A stretch of 58,726 nt of DNA from CAZPXH01 sp964591085 (GTDB taxonomy: Bacteria > Spirochaetota > Spirochaetia > DSM-27196 > CAZPXH01), in assembly GCA_964591085.1 (NCBI GenBank), contig CAZPXH010000014.1:1-58726 (forward strand). Reading direction: 5' to 3'. The notes under the pieces were generated by a model that did no database searches, was not told the origin of the DNA, and saw only the letters and a list, made by a program, of their open reading frames with translations. This document shows, piece by piece, positions 8,355 through 16,167 of this stretch. Position numbers and translations under genes: made by a program. Each line of letters starts with the position of its first letter. Position 1 is the stretch's first letter.

Positions 8355-9314
8355 ATGAACATCGTATTTCTGGACCAGGGAACCATCAGCCTCAATGGCG
8401 ACATGGACTTCAGCGCGGTTGAGGCGTTGGGGAGCTACACCGCATACGGCGCAAGCACTGCGGAGGAGGCCCTGCAGCGATGCAAAGGGGCTGACGTTGT
8501 GATCACCAACAAGGTCCCCATCACTCGGGAACTGCTGGAGCACTGCCCGTCCCTACGCTACGTGGCCGTCATCGCCACCGGCTACAACAACGTTGATCTG
8601 GGTGCCGCCCGCGAACGCGGCCTTGATGTGTCCAATGTGTTCGGCTACGGGCGCTATGCCGTCCCGCAGCACGCCTTTGCGCTGCTGCTGAACCTTGCCG
8701 GACAGGTCTGGCGCTACGCCACAGACGTTGAAAACGGCGACTGGGCAACAGCCGGCTCCTTCACGCTCCTGCGCTATCCAACATGGGAACTCGCGGGGAA
8801 GACGCTTGGCATTGTGGGCTTTGGGGCGATCGGGCGGGGATCAGCCCGAATTGCCGAGGGCTTTGGCATGAAGGTTCTGGCCTACGATGCCTTCCCCTTT
8901 GAGTATCCGCCCTACGACAACACCGACCTCACCGAAGTGCTGGAGCGCTCAGATGCCATCACCATCCACGTACCACTCACGGAAGAGACCCGCAACCTCT
9001 TTGATTCTCGCGCGTTCGGACGCATGAAGTCCCACGCGTTGCTCGTCAACACCGCGAGAGGCGGGATTGTGAACGAGGCGGATCTCCTGGTGGCGCTTCG
9101 CGATGGGCAGATTGGCGGTGCGGGCCTGGACGTGCTGGAGACCGAGCCGCCCACGGACAATCCGCTCCTGGCGGCAGGGCTCCCCAATCTCATTGTGACG
9201 CCGCACGCGGCCTGGAGTGCCCGAGAGGCGCGACAGCGCCTCATTGATGAGACGGCGCGCAACATTGCGGCCTTTGCCGCCGGCAAGCGCCGGAACGTGG
9301 TGAATCCCGGGTGA
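8355..9314 (+). CDS. D-2-hydroxyacid dehydrogenase (hydroxypyruvate/glyoxylate reductase-like)
   Basis: A 319-residue NAD(P)-dependent dehydrogenase. The start at 8355 follows AGGAG and begins the normal N-terminal strand (MNIVFLDQG). The Rossmann motif is TLGIVGFGAIG; the catalytic Arg lies in VNTARGGIVNE, the Glu in LDVLETEPP and the His in VTPHAAWS, the standard triad of the D-2-hydroxyacid dehydrogenase family. Length and motif spacing are typical of glycerate dehydrogenase/hydroxypyruvate reductase. Being divergent from a transketolase, which can use hydroxypyruvate as ketol donor, makes hydroxypyruvate a plausible shared intermediate; this is inference. Confidence 0.9.
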   Translation: MNIVFLDQGTISLNGDMDFSAVEALGSYTAYGASTAEEALQRCKGADVVITNKVPITRELLEHCPSLRYVAVIATGYNNVDLGAARERGLDVSNVFGYGRYAVPQHAFALLLNLAGQVWRYATDVENGDWATAGSFTLLRYPTWELAGKTLGIVGFGAIGRGSARIAEGFGMKVLAYDAFPFEYPPYDNTDLTEVLERSDAITIHVPLTEETRNLFDSRAFGRMKSHALLVNTARGGIVNEADLLVALRDGQIGGAGLDVLETEPPTDNPLLAAGLPNLIVTPHAAWSAREARQRLIDETARNIAAFAAGKRRNVVNPG

Positions 9315-9370
9315 TTCGGGAAGACAGAACGCGTTGACGCGGGCCCCCGGCTGTCCATAGGCTCCGTCCG

Positions 9371-10048
9371 GTGTACCGGGTTGAGTACCGGGACCTGACG
9401 GATCAGGTCTATACCATCGTCAAACGCATGATTCTCACCGGTGAGCTTACGCCGGGCACCAAGCTCGGGCAGGATGATCTGGCCGAGCGCCTTGGTGTGT
9501 CCCGAACCCCCCTGTTGAGTGCCCTCGCCAAGCTGGAGAAAGAGCTTCTGGTGGAGAGCATCCCCCGCCGGGGCATGTACGTCCGGAAGTACAGCACGGA
9601 AGAGGTCCTTCACCTCTACGAGATTCGCCTCCGGCTGGAGCCCTACGCGGCCGGGGAAGCGGCTCGCCGCGCAGATGACGCTGCGGTTGAGCGCTGCCGC
9701 GGGCTTGCCCGCCGCTTCCGCTCAGCCGTTGAAGCGGACGAGGGGGACGCTCGCGAGATCGACTACGAGTTCCATATGGCAATCATGGTGGAGAGTGGCA
9801 ACGACCTGCTGTACAACATCGGAAGCAGCTACAACATGATTGTGGTGGCCAACACCTTCGGTTTTCTCAAGGATGCGCGTGAGAGTGCAGATGAACACGA
9901 TGAGCTGGTGGAAGCCATTGCCGCGCATCGGGCCTCTCGGGCACGGCAGATCATGTTCCGTCACATCAACGCATCCCGGAAAAACCTGAAACGTGCCATA
10001 GCGGCGGAAGCCGCGCGCACCACCTACTCGCAGCACGGAGTCCACTGA
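9371..10048 (+). CDS. GntR-family (FCD) transcriptional regulator
   Basis: The 225-residue protein has an N-terminal winged helix (LTDQVYTIVKRMILTGELTPGTKL, then DDLAERLGVSRTPLLSALAKL as the recognition part, residues about 8-70) and an all-helical FCD ligand domain (about 85-215). Likely metal/ligand residues are the His in EFHMAIM, the His in ADEHDELV and the His in IMFRHINA. It starts with GTG and has no visible Shine-Dalgarno; a possible promoter (TTGACG at 9334, weak -10 near 9357) would start RNA almost at the GTG, so the message may be leaderless. It is the likely regulator of the divergent transketolase/dehydrogenase locus. Confidence 0.9.
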   Translation: MYRVEYRDLTDQVYTIVKRMILTGELTPGTKLGQDDLAERLGVSRTPLLSALAKLEKELLVESIPRRGMYVRKYSTEEVLHLYEIRLRLEPYAAGEAARRADDAAVERCRGLARRFRSAVEADEGDAREIDYEFHMAIMVESGNDLLYNIGSSYNMIVVANTFGFLKDARESADEHDELVEAIAAHRASRARQIMFRHINASRKNLKRAIAAEAARTTYSQHGVH

Positions 10049-10073
10049 CTGGAGAGACTACTGGTCGGTTCGG

Positions 10074-10922
10074 TCAGGCAGGTATCCACAGCTCGCGGTT
10101 CTCCCGGATGAACTCTGGAAGGCTGCGCGGCGCACGCCCGAGGATGCGCTCTACCGTGTCCGTCTTCACATCCGCGCTCCCGTTCCGGGACGCCGTGTAC
10201 AGCAGCGCCATCACCACCGCGTACCCAAGCGGAGTCCCCCGCAGCACCTTGTAGAGCGCAAAGCGCACGGGACCGGGATGGCGGTAGCGGATGGGCCTTC
10301 CGAGCTCATCGCTGAGCGCGCGCGCAATGCCGGCGAACGACCAGCTCTCCGGCCCGCTCAGGTCCAGGTGCTGCACGCCGGGCTCTACTGGTGAAGTCAG
10401 GACCGTAGCGGCAACTGCGCCGATATCCGCGGTGTCAATGAAGTTGATCCGGGCCTTTCCCGCCGGAACGCGGATCTCGCTGCGGTCACGGATTTCTGCG
10501 CAATGCTCACCCGCAAGGTTTTGCATGAAAAAGGTAGGCCGAAGCATCACTGCCGGAATCCCTGAGTTCCGCAGTAGCTGTTCAATGGCGTGGTGCGGCA
10601 CCTGCGGGCGGTCTTCCACGCCAATGAGAGAGACAAAGACCACCTGCCGGATGCCGGAGTCCCGCATTGCGTCTACAAAGGGCTTCACAACTCCGGAGAC
10701 GTCTGCGATTGCAGGGGGACGAACGAGAAATACCCGCTCAATGCCCTGCAACGCCGTGCCAAAGGTGGAGGGGTCTGAAAAGTCCAGAATTCTCCATTCC
10801 GGTCCCCGAGCACCCCTCCCGGCCGGCGTACCCTGGATGCCTCGCTTGGCAAGGCTACGCAGACATGCGGATCCAAGGTTGCCACTGGCTCCGGTGACCA
10901 GAATGGTTGACTTGTCAATCAT
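10074..10922 (-). CDS. NmrA-like NAD(P)-binding protein
   Basis: A 282-residue atypical SDR of the NmrA/HSCARG type. The nucleotide motif is ILVTGASGNLGSACLRSL near the N-terminus; there is no YxxxK active site, and later blocks (VVFVSLIGVEDRP, VMLRPTFFMQNLAGE, NFIDTADIGAVAATVL, YHLDLSGPE-like) follow the NmrA pattern. Such proteins sense NADP or act as quinone or nitrogen-control redox sensors. The start at 10922 places the glycine motif correctly; the longer open frame upstream reads through the divergent glycosyltransferase. Only 45 bases separate the two divergent starts, so they share a control region. Confidence 0.82.
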   Translation of the reverse strand: MIDKSTILVTGASGNLGSACLRSLAKRGIQGTPAGRGARGPEWRILDFSDPSTFGTALQGIERVFLVRPPAIADVSGVVKPFVDAMRDSGIRQVVFVSLIGVEDRPQVPHHAIEQLLRNSGIPAVMLRPTFFMQNLAGEHCAEIRDRSEIRVPAGKARINFIDTADIGAVAATVLTSPVEPGVQHLDLSGPESWSFAGIARALSDELGRPIRYRHPGPVRFALYKVLRGTPLGYAVVMALLYTASRNGSADVKTDTVERILGRAPRSLPEFIRENRELWIPA

Positions 10923-10967
10923 TCTGGGAGGGTAGCCTCTGGCCTCACCTCGGTGCAAGGTAGAGCA

Positions 10968-12311
10968 GTGGGTACAATCCACTTCCTGATGCTTGGCACC
11001 TTGGGCGATGTCATGCCGGCCTGGCTCGTGGCCCGTCGGCTTGCCGCGCTCGGCCATCTCGCGGTCCTCCACGTCTGGGACGAGGACAGGATTCGCAGAC
11101 TTCCACCCATCTCCGGGATTCGTGTTGTCCCGGTGCTGCGGGGAATTCCAGCAATGGAGGCCGAGCACGGACGAATGGGACTGGTCGGTGGGCCCTTCCA
11201 GCGCCAGGCCGACCGGAGGAGAACCGCCCGGAGGATAGGGCAGGCCCTTGCGGGGATCACTCACGGTGAGGAACACGCCGACCTCCTGGTGCTCAACAGC
11301 TTTGCCTGGTATCAGGGGGCCTTCCAGATCCCGCGGCGCCTTTCCGGGACTCCCACTGCGCTTCTTGATACCCAGGTGGTAGCGGAACCTGCGCTGTCCG
11401 ATCTGCTTCCGCTTGCCTCAATGCTGCCCCTGCTTGGCCGCATGCCACGCGTGTCTATGGCCGTGCACCGCGGCGCGCCTCGGCTAACATCCCGGATTCG
11501 CGGAGCGCTCTTCTCAAATCCCGGCTACTCGGATGCAGTGGCGCTCCCGTGGCACACCATCGTCCCCCGCATCTACGCAGTGGAGTGGCCCGGAAGCGGG
11601 CTACTAAGCCCCGCGCCGGGTGTGTACCGGGGCCCACGGCTGTTCGGCGATGAGCAGGAAGACGCGGACGCTGATGCACTGGCAATGCTTTCCCCGGGCT
11701 CTGCCCGGAAGCGAATTCTGCTGTTGACCGGTAGTCTGCACCTCACGCGAGATGCCCGGAATTTCATGGACTGGCTCCTGCAGGTTGGGAATGCGCTTGG
11801 TTCCCTGCTGCGCCGCGCGCCTCTACGCGCGCCAGCGGAAGGCGTGGACCTGGTGGTGCCCAACACGGCCTACCCGGTAGGCGCCTGGGAGGAAGCCCGA
11901 ACCGCGCTGGCCGCGATTTCGACGGATTCGGCCGTCCGGCTCCTGCTCCGGAATCGCCCGCTTCCGCTGAGCTGGGCCCTCCGCCGCGTGGACGGCCTGT
12001 ACTGCCATGGCGGCGCGGGCACCACCGCAGCCGCAATCTCCGCGGGGATCCCGCAAACCGGGTTGTGGTTCCTGCCGGAGCAGCGGTGGAACTTCATCAG
12101 CGCTCCAAACTGCCGCATCCCGCCGGTCCCACACCGCCTCGCTGTCCGGGATCCGGCGGCCGTTGCTGCTCAGATTAACGGGCTTCTCCGGATCCCGCAC
12201 GCATCGCCTGCATCAGGCCATTCCCAAGCGGAAACGGAACACGGGACCCCCTCCGTTTCCGCGGTGTCCGCCGGGACCTACGCAGATCTCCTGCTTCGGC
12301 AACTCCAATGA
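10968..12311 (+). CDS. UGT-type (GT1-like) glycosyltransferase
   Basis: A protein of about 447 residues with the GT-B fold of macrolide/antibiotic and lipid glycosyltransferases. The N-terminus reads IHFLMLGTLGDVMPAWLVARRL, the characteristic first strand and glycine loop of GT1. The donor-binding C-domain contains LYCHGGAGTTAAAISAGIPQ, the HGG[AS]GT hallmark that holds the nucleotide-sugar phosphate, followed by the usual P...Q...N segment (FLPEQRWN). The GTG at 10968 was preferred over GTG 10953 because AAGG precedes it at a suitable distance. Acceptor and sugar are unknown; sterol, lipid or secondary-metabolite glycosylation are possible. Confidence 0.83.
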   Translation: MGTIHFLMLGTLGDVMPAWLVARRLAALGHLAVLHVWDEDRIRRLPPISGIRVVPVLRGIPAMEAEHGRMGLVGGPFQRQADRRRTARRIGQALAGITHGEEHADLLVLNSFAWYQGAFQIPRRLSGTPTALLDTQVVAEPALSDLLPLASMLPLLGRMPRVSMAVHRGAPRLTSRIRGALFSNPGYSDAVALPWHTIVPRIYAVEWPGSGLLSPAPGVYRGPRLFGDEQEDADADALAMLSPGSARKRILLLTGSLHLTRDARNFMDWLLQVGNALGSLLRRAPLRAPAEGVDLVVPNTAYPVGAWEEARTALAAISTDSAVRLLLRNRPLPLSWALRRVDGLYCHGGAGTTAAAISAGIPQTGLWFLPEQRWNFISAPNCRIPPVPHRLAVRDPAAVAAQINGLLRIPHASPASGHSQAETEHGTPSVSAVSAGTYADLLLRQLQ

Positions 12312-12604
12312 TTCAGCCCGGAGGTGTCCGAGTGCTCTCCCGCTGGGCGCACCTGCGAATTGCGCGGTCAAATACATCGGCGTACTGGGATTCAAGGGAA
12401 GCTGATTGCAACGGCGGCTCCTGGGGCATTGCGCCCAGCCGGGAGACACGTCGGGCTAAACGCCCAGGACGCAAGCTCCGCACCGACCAGGGCGTGCGGA
12501 ACCACGTCACCCATCGTTCCCAACGCAGTCATGCTGATCCGCCTGTTCACCATTTCCGGGACAGTCTGCGGTAGCGAGTCAAAGCCGATGGCGCAGAAAG
12601 GCCT
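12312..12604 (-). other. Intergenic stretch with an unassigned minus-strand open frame
   Basis: No certain gene. A minus-strand frame at 12392-12553 (ATG start, 53 codons) reads well as protein, including RRISMTALGTMGDVVPHALV and ending AVAISFP, but I recognise no family and see no Shine-Dalgarno. No tRNA is present despite a tRNA-Ser-like start near 12320. Confidence 0.25.
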
Positions 12605-12625
12605 GTGGAATTACCATGGCACCGA

Positions 12626-13237
12626 ATGCGACTGTTCGTGGGCCTTCCTCTTGCGGAGGCAGATGCGGATGAACTCGGGAACTCCCTTACCGATGCCTTG
12701 CTACCTCCCGAGATCTGGCGTCGGGTGCCAGCCCGAAACTATCACTGCACCCTGCAGTTCATTGGTGAAGTGGAAGAGGGCGATGTCCATCGCCACGTTG
12801 AGCATCTTGGCGCGCTGGCCTCTGAACCGGAATTTCGGGACGCCGCCAGAGCGCTGGTTGCAGAGCCTGTTGCGCCAGCCGGAATCGGTGCTTTCCCCGC
12901 GCCAGGGCGCCCGCGCGTGCTTATCCTTCACCTGACTGACCCTGAGGGTGTTCTGCGCGCGCTCGCGCAAACCTGCGCTACCTTGTTGGAACCTCTGGGT
13001 TTCCGCGCGGAAGACCGGCCGTACAGGCCACACATTACCCTCGGCTACACCCGGAACCGTGTAACAGATTCTCTGGCTGCGGCCAGTCTCCGGGAACTCG
13101 GGACGGAGGCCTCGCTTCCGGACCGTCTGTGCTTCCCCAGGGTCCGACTGGTGCATAGCACCCTTGGTCCCGGCGGGGCACGCTATGGTTCTTTGCTGGA
13201 CCTGGAACTGGAAGCAAGCCCTGGATCCACAAAGTAG
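12626..13237 (+). CDS. thpR: RNA 2',3'-cyclic phosphodiesterase (2'-5' RNA ligase family)
   Basis: A 203-residue 2H phosphoesterase. The two catalytic HxT motifs are HCTLQFIGEV (about residue 38) and HITLGYTRN (about residue 133), spaced as in ThpR/LigT. The N-terminus MRLFVGLPL is the usual opening strand, which decides the start at 12626; an in-frame GTG at 12605 is an alternative. The enzyme opens 2',3'-cyclic phosphates on RNA ends and can join tRNA halves by a 2'-5' bond in vitro. It is a single gene with no RNA-processing neighbours. Confidence 0.88.
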   Translation: MRLFVGLPLAEADADELGNSLTDALLPPEIWRRVPARNYHCTLQFIGEVEEGDVHRHVEHLGALASEPEFRDAARALVAEPVAPAGIGAFPAPGRPRVLILHLTDPEGVLRALAQTCATLLEPLGFRAEDRPYRPHITLGYTRNRVTDSLAAASLRELGTEASLPDRLCFPRVRLVHSTLGPGGARYGSLLDLELEASPGSTK

Positions 13238-13336
13238 CTGCACAGTCTTGCCGAGCGCTGCCGTTTGCGCTGTGTGTTTCTGTCACTCTTCAAGAGGACG
13301 CTCGCCCCGCGGCGCCGTCCGGAGTAGCTTCCGCGC

Positions 13337-14509
13337 ATGACCAACCGTCGCCGCCGCACCGCCGGTATTCGCACCGGCACCACGGTTCTGCTTCTTGCTT
13401 ATGGGCTCTCCGCATGCGCAAGCATTGAGAGCGAACTTCCCCAGGTGGACTGGTCCACCCTGCCCGAGCTTTCTGGCGTCCGAATCGAGACGCTGGAATC
13501 CGGGATGGACCGGCCCTGGGGTCACGTCTGGTTGCCAGATGGCGGGCTGCTCATCACCGAGCGCGATGGCAGGCTCTGGCACGTCCCGGAGCTCGGCGAT
13601 CCACGGGTTGACGTGGACGGCGTGCCGGAAGTCTTTGCTGAAGGGCAGGGTGGGCTCCTGGACATAGCACTGCACCCGGACTTCGCGGAAAACCGCCTGA
13701 TCTACCTTGCCTTTGCCAGCGGAACCAGAAACGCAAACCGCACCCGTGTCTGGCGGTACCGCTTCACCGGATCCCGCCTGAGCAACGGTACAGAAGTGTT
13801 TGCGGTGAACGCGGACAAGTCCGGAGGCCAACACTTCGGCTCGCGACTGTTCTTTCTTCCGGACGGTACCCTGTTAATCAGCATCGGAGACGGCGGAAAC
13901 CCCCCGATCCGCTTTGAAGGTGACCTGCAGCGCGAACAGGCGCAGAATCCGGAAACACTCTTTGGCAATGTGATCCGCGTAAACGCAGACGGGAGCATCC
14001 CACCGGACAATCCCTTCCTGGATCAGACTGATACCCGTCCCGAGTTTTTCACCACCGGGCACCGCAATGTTCAGGGGCTTGCACTGGATTCGGCTACCGG
14101 GTTCCTGTGGGTCAGCGAACACGGATCGCGGGGCGGAGATGAACTGAACCGTCTGATTCCGGGTGAGAACTACGGCTGGCCGCTGGTCTCCCACAGTCGG
14201 GAGTACGTGAGGGGAACGCGTGTATCAGAGAACCAGACACTTCCCGGATATGCGGACCCGGCGCTTGTCTGGATGGAGACAATCGCACCAAGCGGTCTGG
14301 CGGCGGCTGATGGCGTGCTCTACGCGGGAGGCCTGGTCAGCCAGGCGATCCACGTGGTCACCACCAGTGACTCCGGTGAATACCTGGATCAATCGGTGAT
14401 CCCCATCGGCGCCCGGGTACGGGATGTGCGATTCGCGCCGGACGGAACACTGAGCGTCCTGACAGACGAAGAGGGGAGCGGTCGCCTGCTCCGGGTGACC
14501 TTGCCCTGA
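13337..14509 (+). CDS. PQQ-dependent aldose/sorbosone-type sugar dehydrogenase, lipoprotein
   Basis: This 390-residue protein starts with a basic signal peptide ending YGLSAC, a lipobox, so it is probably anchored in the envelope. The rest is the six-bladed propeller of soluble PQQ sugar dehydrogenases (YliI/aldose sugar dehydrogenase type): RPWGHVWLPDGGLLITERDGRL, GLLDIALHPDFAENRLIYLA, SGGQHFGSRLFFLPDGTLLIS, GHRNVQGLALDSATGFLWVSEHG and GENYGWPL are all family blocks. The conserved Gln-His of the active site is seen in GGQHFG and the Arg-Asn in GHRNVQG. The enzyme would oxidise sugars in the periplasm and pass electrons to quinones. PQQ genes are not in this window. Confidence 0.9.
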   Translation: MTNRRRRTAGIRTGTTVLLLAYGLSACASIESELPQVDWSTLPELSGVRIETLESGMDRPWGHVWLPDGGLLITERDGRLWHVPELGDPRVDVDGVPEVFAEGQGGLLDIALHPDFAENRLIYLAFASGTRNANRTRVWRYRFTGSRLSNGTEVFAVNADKSGGQHFGSRLFFLPDGTLLISIGDGGNPPIRFEGDLQREQAQNPETLFGNVIRVNADGSIPPDNPFLDQTDTRPEFFTTGHRNVQGLALDSATGFLWVSEHGSRGGDELNRLIPGENYGWPLVSHSREYVRGTRVSENQTLPGYADPALVWMETIAPSGLAAADGVLYAGGLVSQAIHVVTTSDSGEYLDQSVIPIGARVRDVRFAPDGTLSVLTDEEGSGRLLRVTLP

Positions 14510-14512
14510 GCC

Positions 14513-15328
14513 TTATGCCCGGCGCTCTACCCGCATGATAACGGCAGTGGCGTTGTCACTGCTCCCCGCTGCGTAGGCGCCGTCCACCAGGGCCTCCACC
14601 AGCATCCCCGGTGCGCCTCCGCTGCCCAGAATCTCATCAATCCGCGCGTCCGCGAGCTCACCGGCAATACCGTCGCTGACAAGCAGCAGGGTTGCATCTA
14701 CCAGCGCGTCAGCCGGGATCTCAATCATGTCCAGGGACAGCGAGTCCATGCCGCAGCCCATGCAGCGAGTGAGGCTTGAACCGGCATTGCCCGGAATCTG
14801 GTTCTGGTCTTTGCCCTCATCCAGGAGCTGCTGCAGATACGTGTGGTCCAGCGTGACCTGCTGGAGCCGGTTCCGGAAGTGGTACAGGCGGCAGTCTCCC
14901 ACATGGGCAACCAGCATCCCGGTCTCCGGCAACATCAGTAGGCCGGTGAGCGTGGTTCCCATGGGCCGGGCATAGCGGCGCTCCTGTGAGCGCTGATTGA
15001 GCGCGGCGTGGACCTGCGTCAGACCCTGTTGAACCAGCCCGCTGATGGTCCGGAGATCCGCGTGTTCGACAGCTGCAAGGCTGAGTGCCTCTCCACTGCA
15101 CAGCTCCTCCCACAGCGAAGCAGCGGAAAACGCCGCCTCCCGTCCGCCCTCGTGGCCTCCCATGCCGTCCGCCACGCAGGCACCAAGGATGGGATCGGCC
15201 CGGCCGTTGACAACCCAGGTGTCCTGCCGGACCCCCGCCCCGCTTGCGAACCAGAAGTCTTCATTTTGTTCGCGGACGGGCCCGGTTGTGCTTTTGCCAG
15301 CCGCCAGAAAGCGGAGCTCATCAGCCAT
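14513..15328 (-). CDS. PP2C-family Ser/Thr protein phosphatase
   Basis: A 271-residue PPM/PP2C phosphatase. Metal-binding motifs are present in order: GPVREQNEDFWF (N-terminal Asp), ACVADGMGGHEGGREAA, MGTTLTGLLM, AHVGDCRLYHFRN, LLLVSDGIAGELA and SSDNATAVIM. All core acidic residues are intact, so it should dephosphorylate phospho-Ser/Thr in the cytoplasm (no signal peptide). No Ser/Thr kinase lies beside it in this window. It ends 3 bases from the convergent sugar dehydrogenase gene. Confidence 0.92.
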   Translation of the reverse strand: MADELRFLAAGKSTTGPVREQNEDFWFASGAGVRQDTWVVNGRADPILGACVADGMGGHEGGREAAFSAASLWEELCSGEALSLAAVEHADLRTISGLVQQGLTQVHAALNQRSQERRYARPMGTTLTGLLMLPETGMLVAHVGDCRLYHFRNRLQQVTLDHTYLQQLLDEGKDQNQIPGNAGSSLTRCMGCGMDSLSLDMIEIPADALVDATLLLVSDGIAGELADARIDEILGSGGAPGMLVEALVDGAYAAGSSDNATAVIMRVERRA

Positions 15329-15445
15329 ACCGCAATGGTAGCAGCAGTCCCGATGTGCGTCCTCCGCAGACCAGAGTCGGGCGACGTCCGTTCCGTCAGC
15401 TCCGTCCGCTCCGTCGGTTCCCTCGCCTCCTTCGGCGAACTTGCG

Positions 15446-16138
15446 TCAGCCGGCGTACCCGCCCGCGTCTTCTCCCCAGAGCTGGTAGAGTCGGGCATCA
15501 CGCCCGCATCCGGTCCGGTAGAACTCGTAGCGAACGGGGTTCTTCAGGTAGTAGTCCTGATGGTAGTCCTCTGCAATCCAGAAGACATCAAAGTCAAGGA
15601 TCTCCGTCACAATCGGTCCCGGGAGGCGGCCGCTGTCTTCCAGCTCCTCCAGGCTCTCCCGGGCGGACCGTCGCTGCTGCTCGTCATGCGCAAAGATGGC
15701 TGTCAGGTAGGAGGGCCCCCGATCACAGAACTGCCCACCACCGTCTAGCGGATCGATATTTACCCACAAGACATCCAGCAGTTCCTCGTAGGAGATGCGC
15801 TCGGGGTCATAGAATACCTGGACCGCTTCATAGTGCCCGGTGTCCTGCCGGATCACCTGCCCGTATGTGGGACTGTCGACGGTCCCGCCGGTGTAGCCGG
15901 CGATTGTGGCATACACGCCGCCCAGCCGGTCGTAGGGTGGCTCCATGCACCAGAAGCACCCGCCCGCAAAGGTCGCCACCGCAGCATCGTCCGGAACCTG
16001 CGCGGAGTCGGCGCCCCCGGACTCCGTGCCGGGAGCGTCGCTGCTTCCTCCCGCCTCCCCCTGAGGACCGGCCAGAACCAGACCGGTGATGGACAGGATT
16101 CCGAGAGCTAAGACAACTACAATGCGGAAGCGCTTCAT
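15446..16138 (-). CDS. msrA: Secreted peptide methionine sulfoxide reductase A
   Basis: The 230-residue protein starts with a signal peptide (MKRFRIVVVLALGILSITGLVLAG) and an acidic linker, then an MsrA domain. The catalytic motif GCFWCMEPPYDRLGGV is near residue 60, with GYTGGTVDSPTYGQV, GHYEAVQVFYDP and CDRGPSYLTAIF following; a distal Cys in YRTGCGRD may recycle the active site. It reduces methionine-S-sulfoxide in exported proteins. It sits 29 bases downstream of a histidine kinase on the same strand, so a periplasmic oxidation-repair enzyme is under two-component control. The start at 16138 avoids overlap and gives the signal peptide. Confidence 0.93.
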   Translation of the reverse strand: MKRFRIVVVLALGILSITGLVLAGPQGEAGGSSDAPGTESGGADSAQVPDDAAVATFAGGCFWCMEPPYDRLGGVYATIAGYTGGTVDSPTYGQVIRQDTGHYEAVQVFYDPERISYEELLDVLWVNIDPLDGGGQFCDRGPSYLTAIFAHDEQQRRSARESLEELEDSGRLPGPIVTEILDFDVFWIAEDYHQDYYLKNPVRYEFYRTGCGRDARLYQLWGEDAGGYAG

Positions 16139-16167
16139 TGCCACGAAAGATAGCGCGGGATGGGCTG

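Noticed and set aside
12315..12400. tRNA-Ser-like beginning GGAGGTGTCCGAGTG
   Set aside because: No anticodon arm, T-arm or matching acceptor strand follows; chance resemblance.
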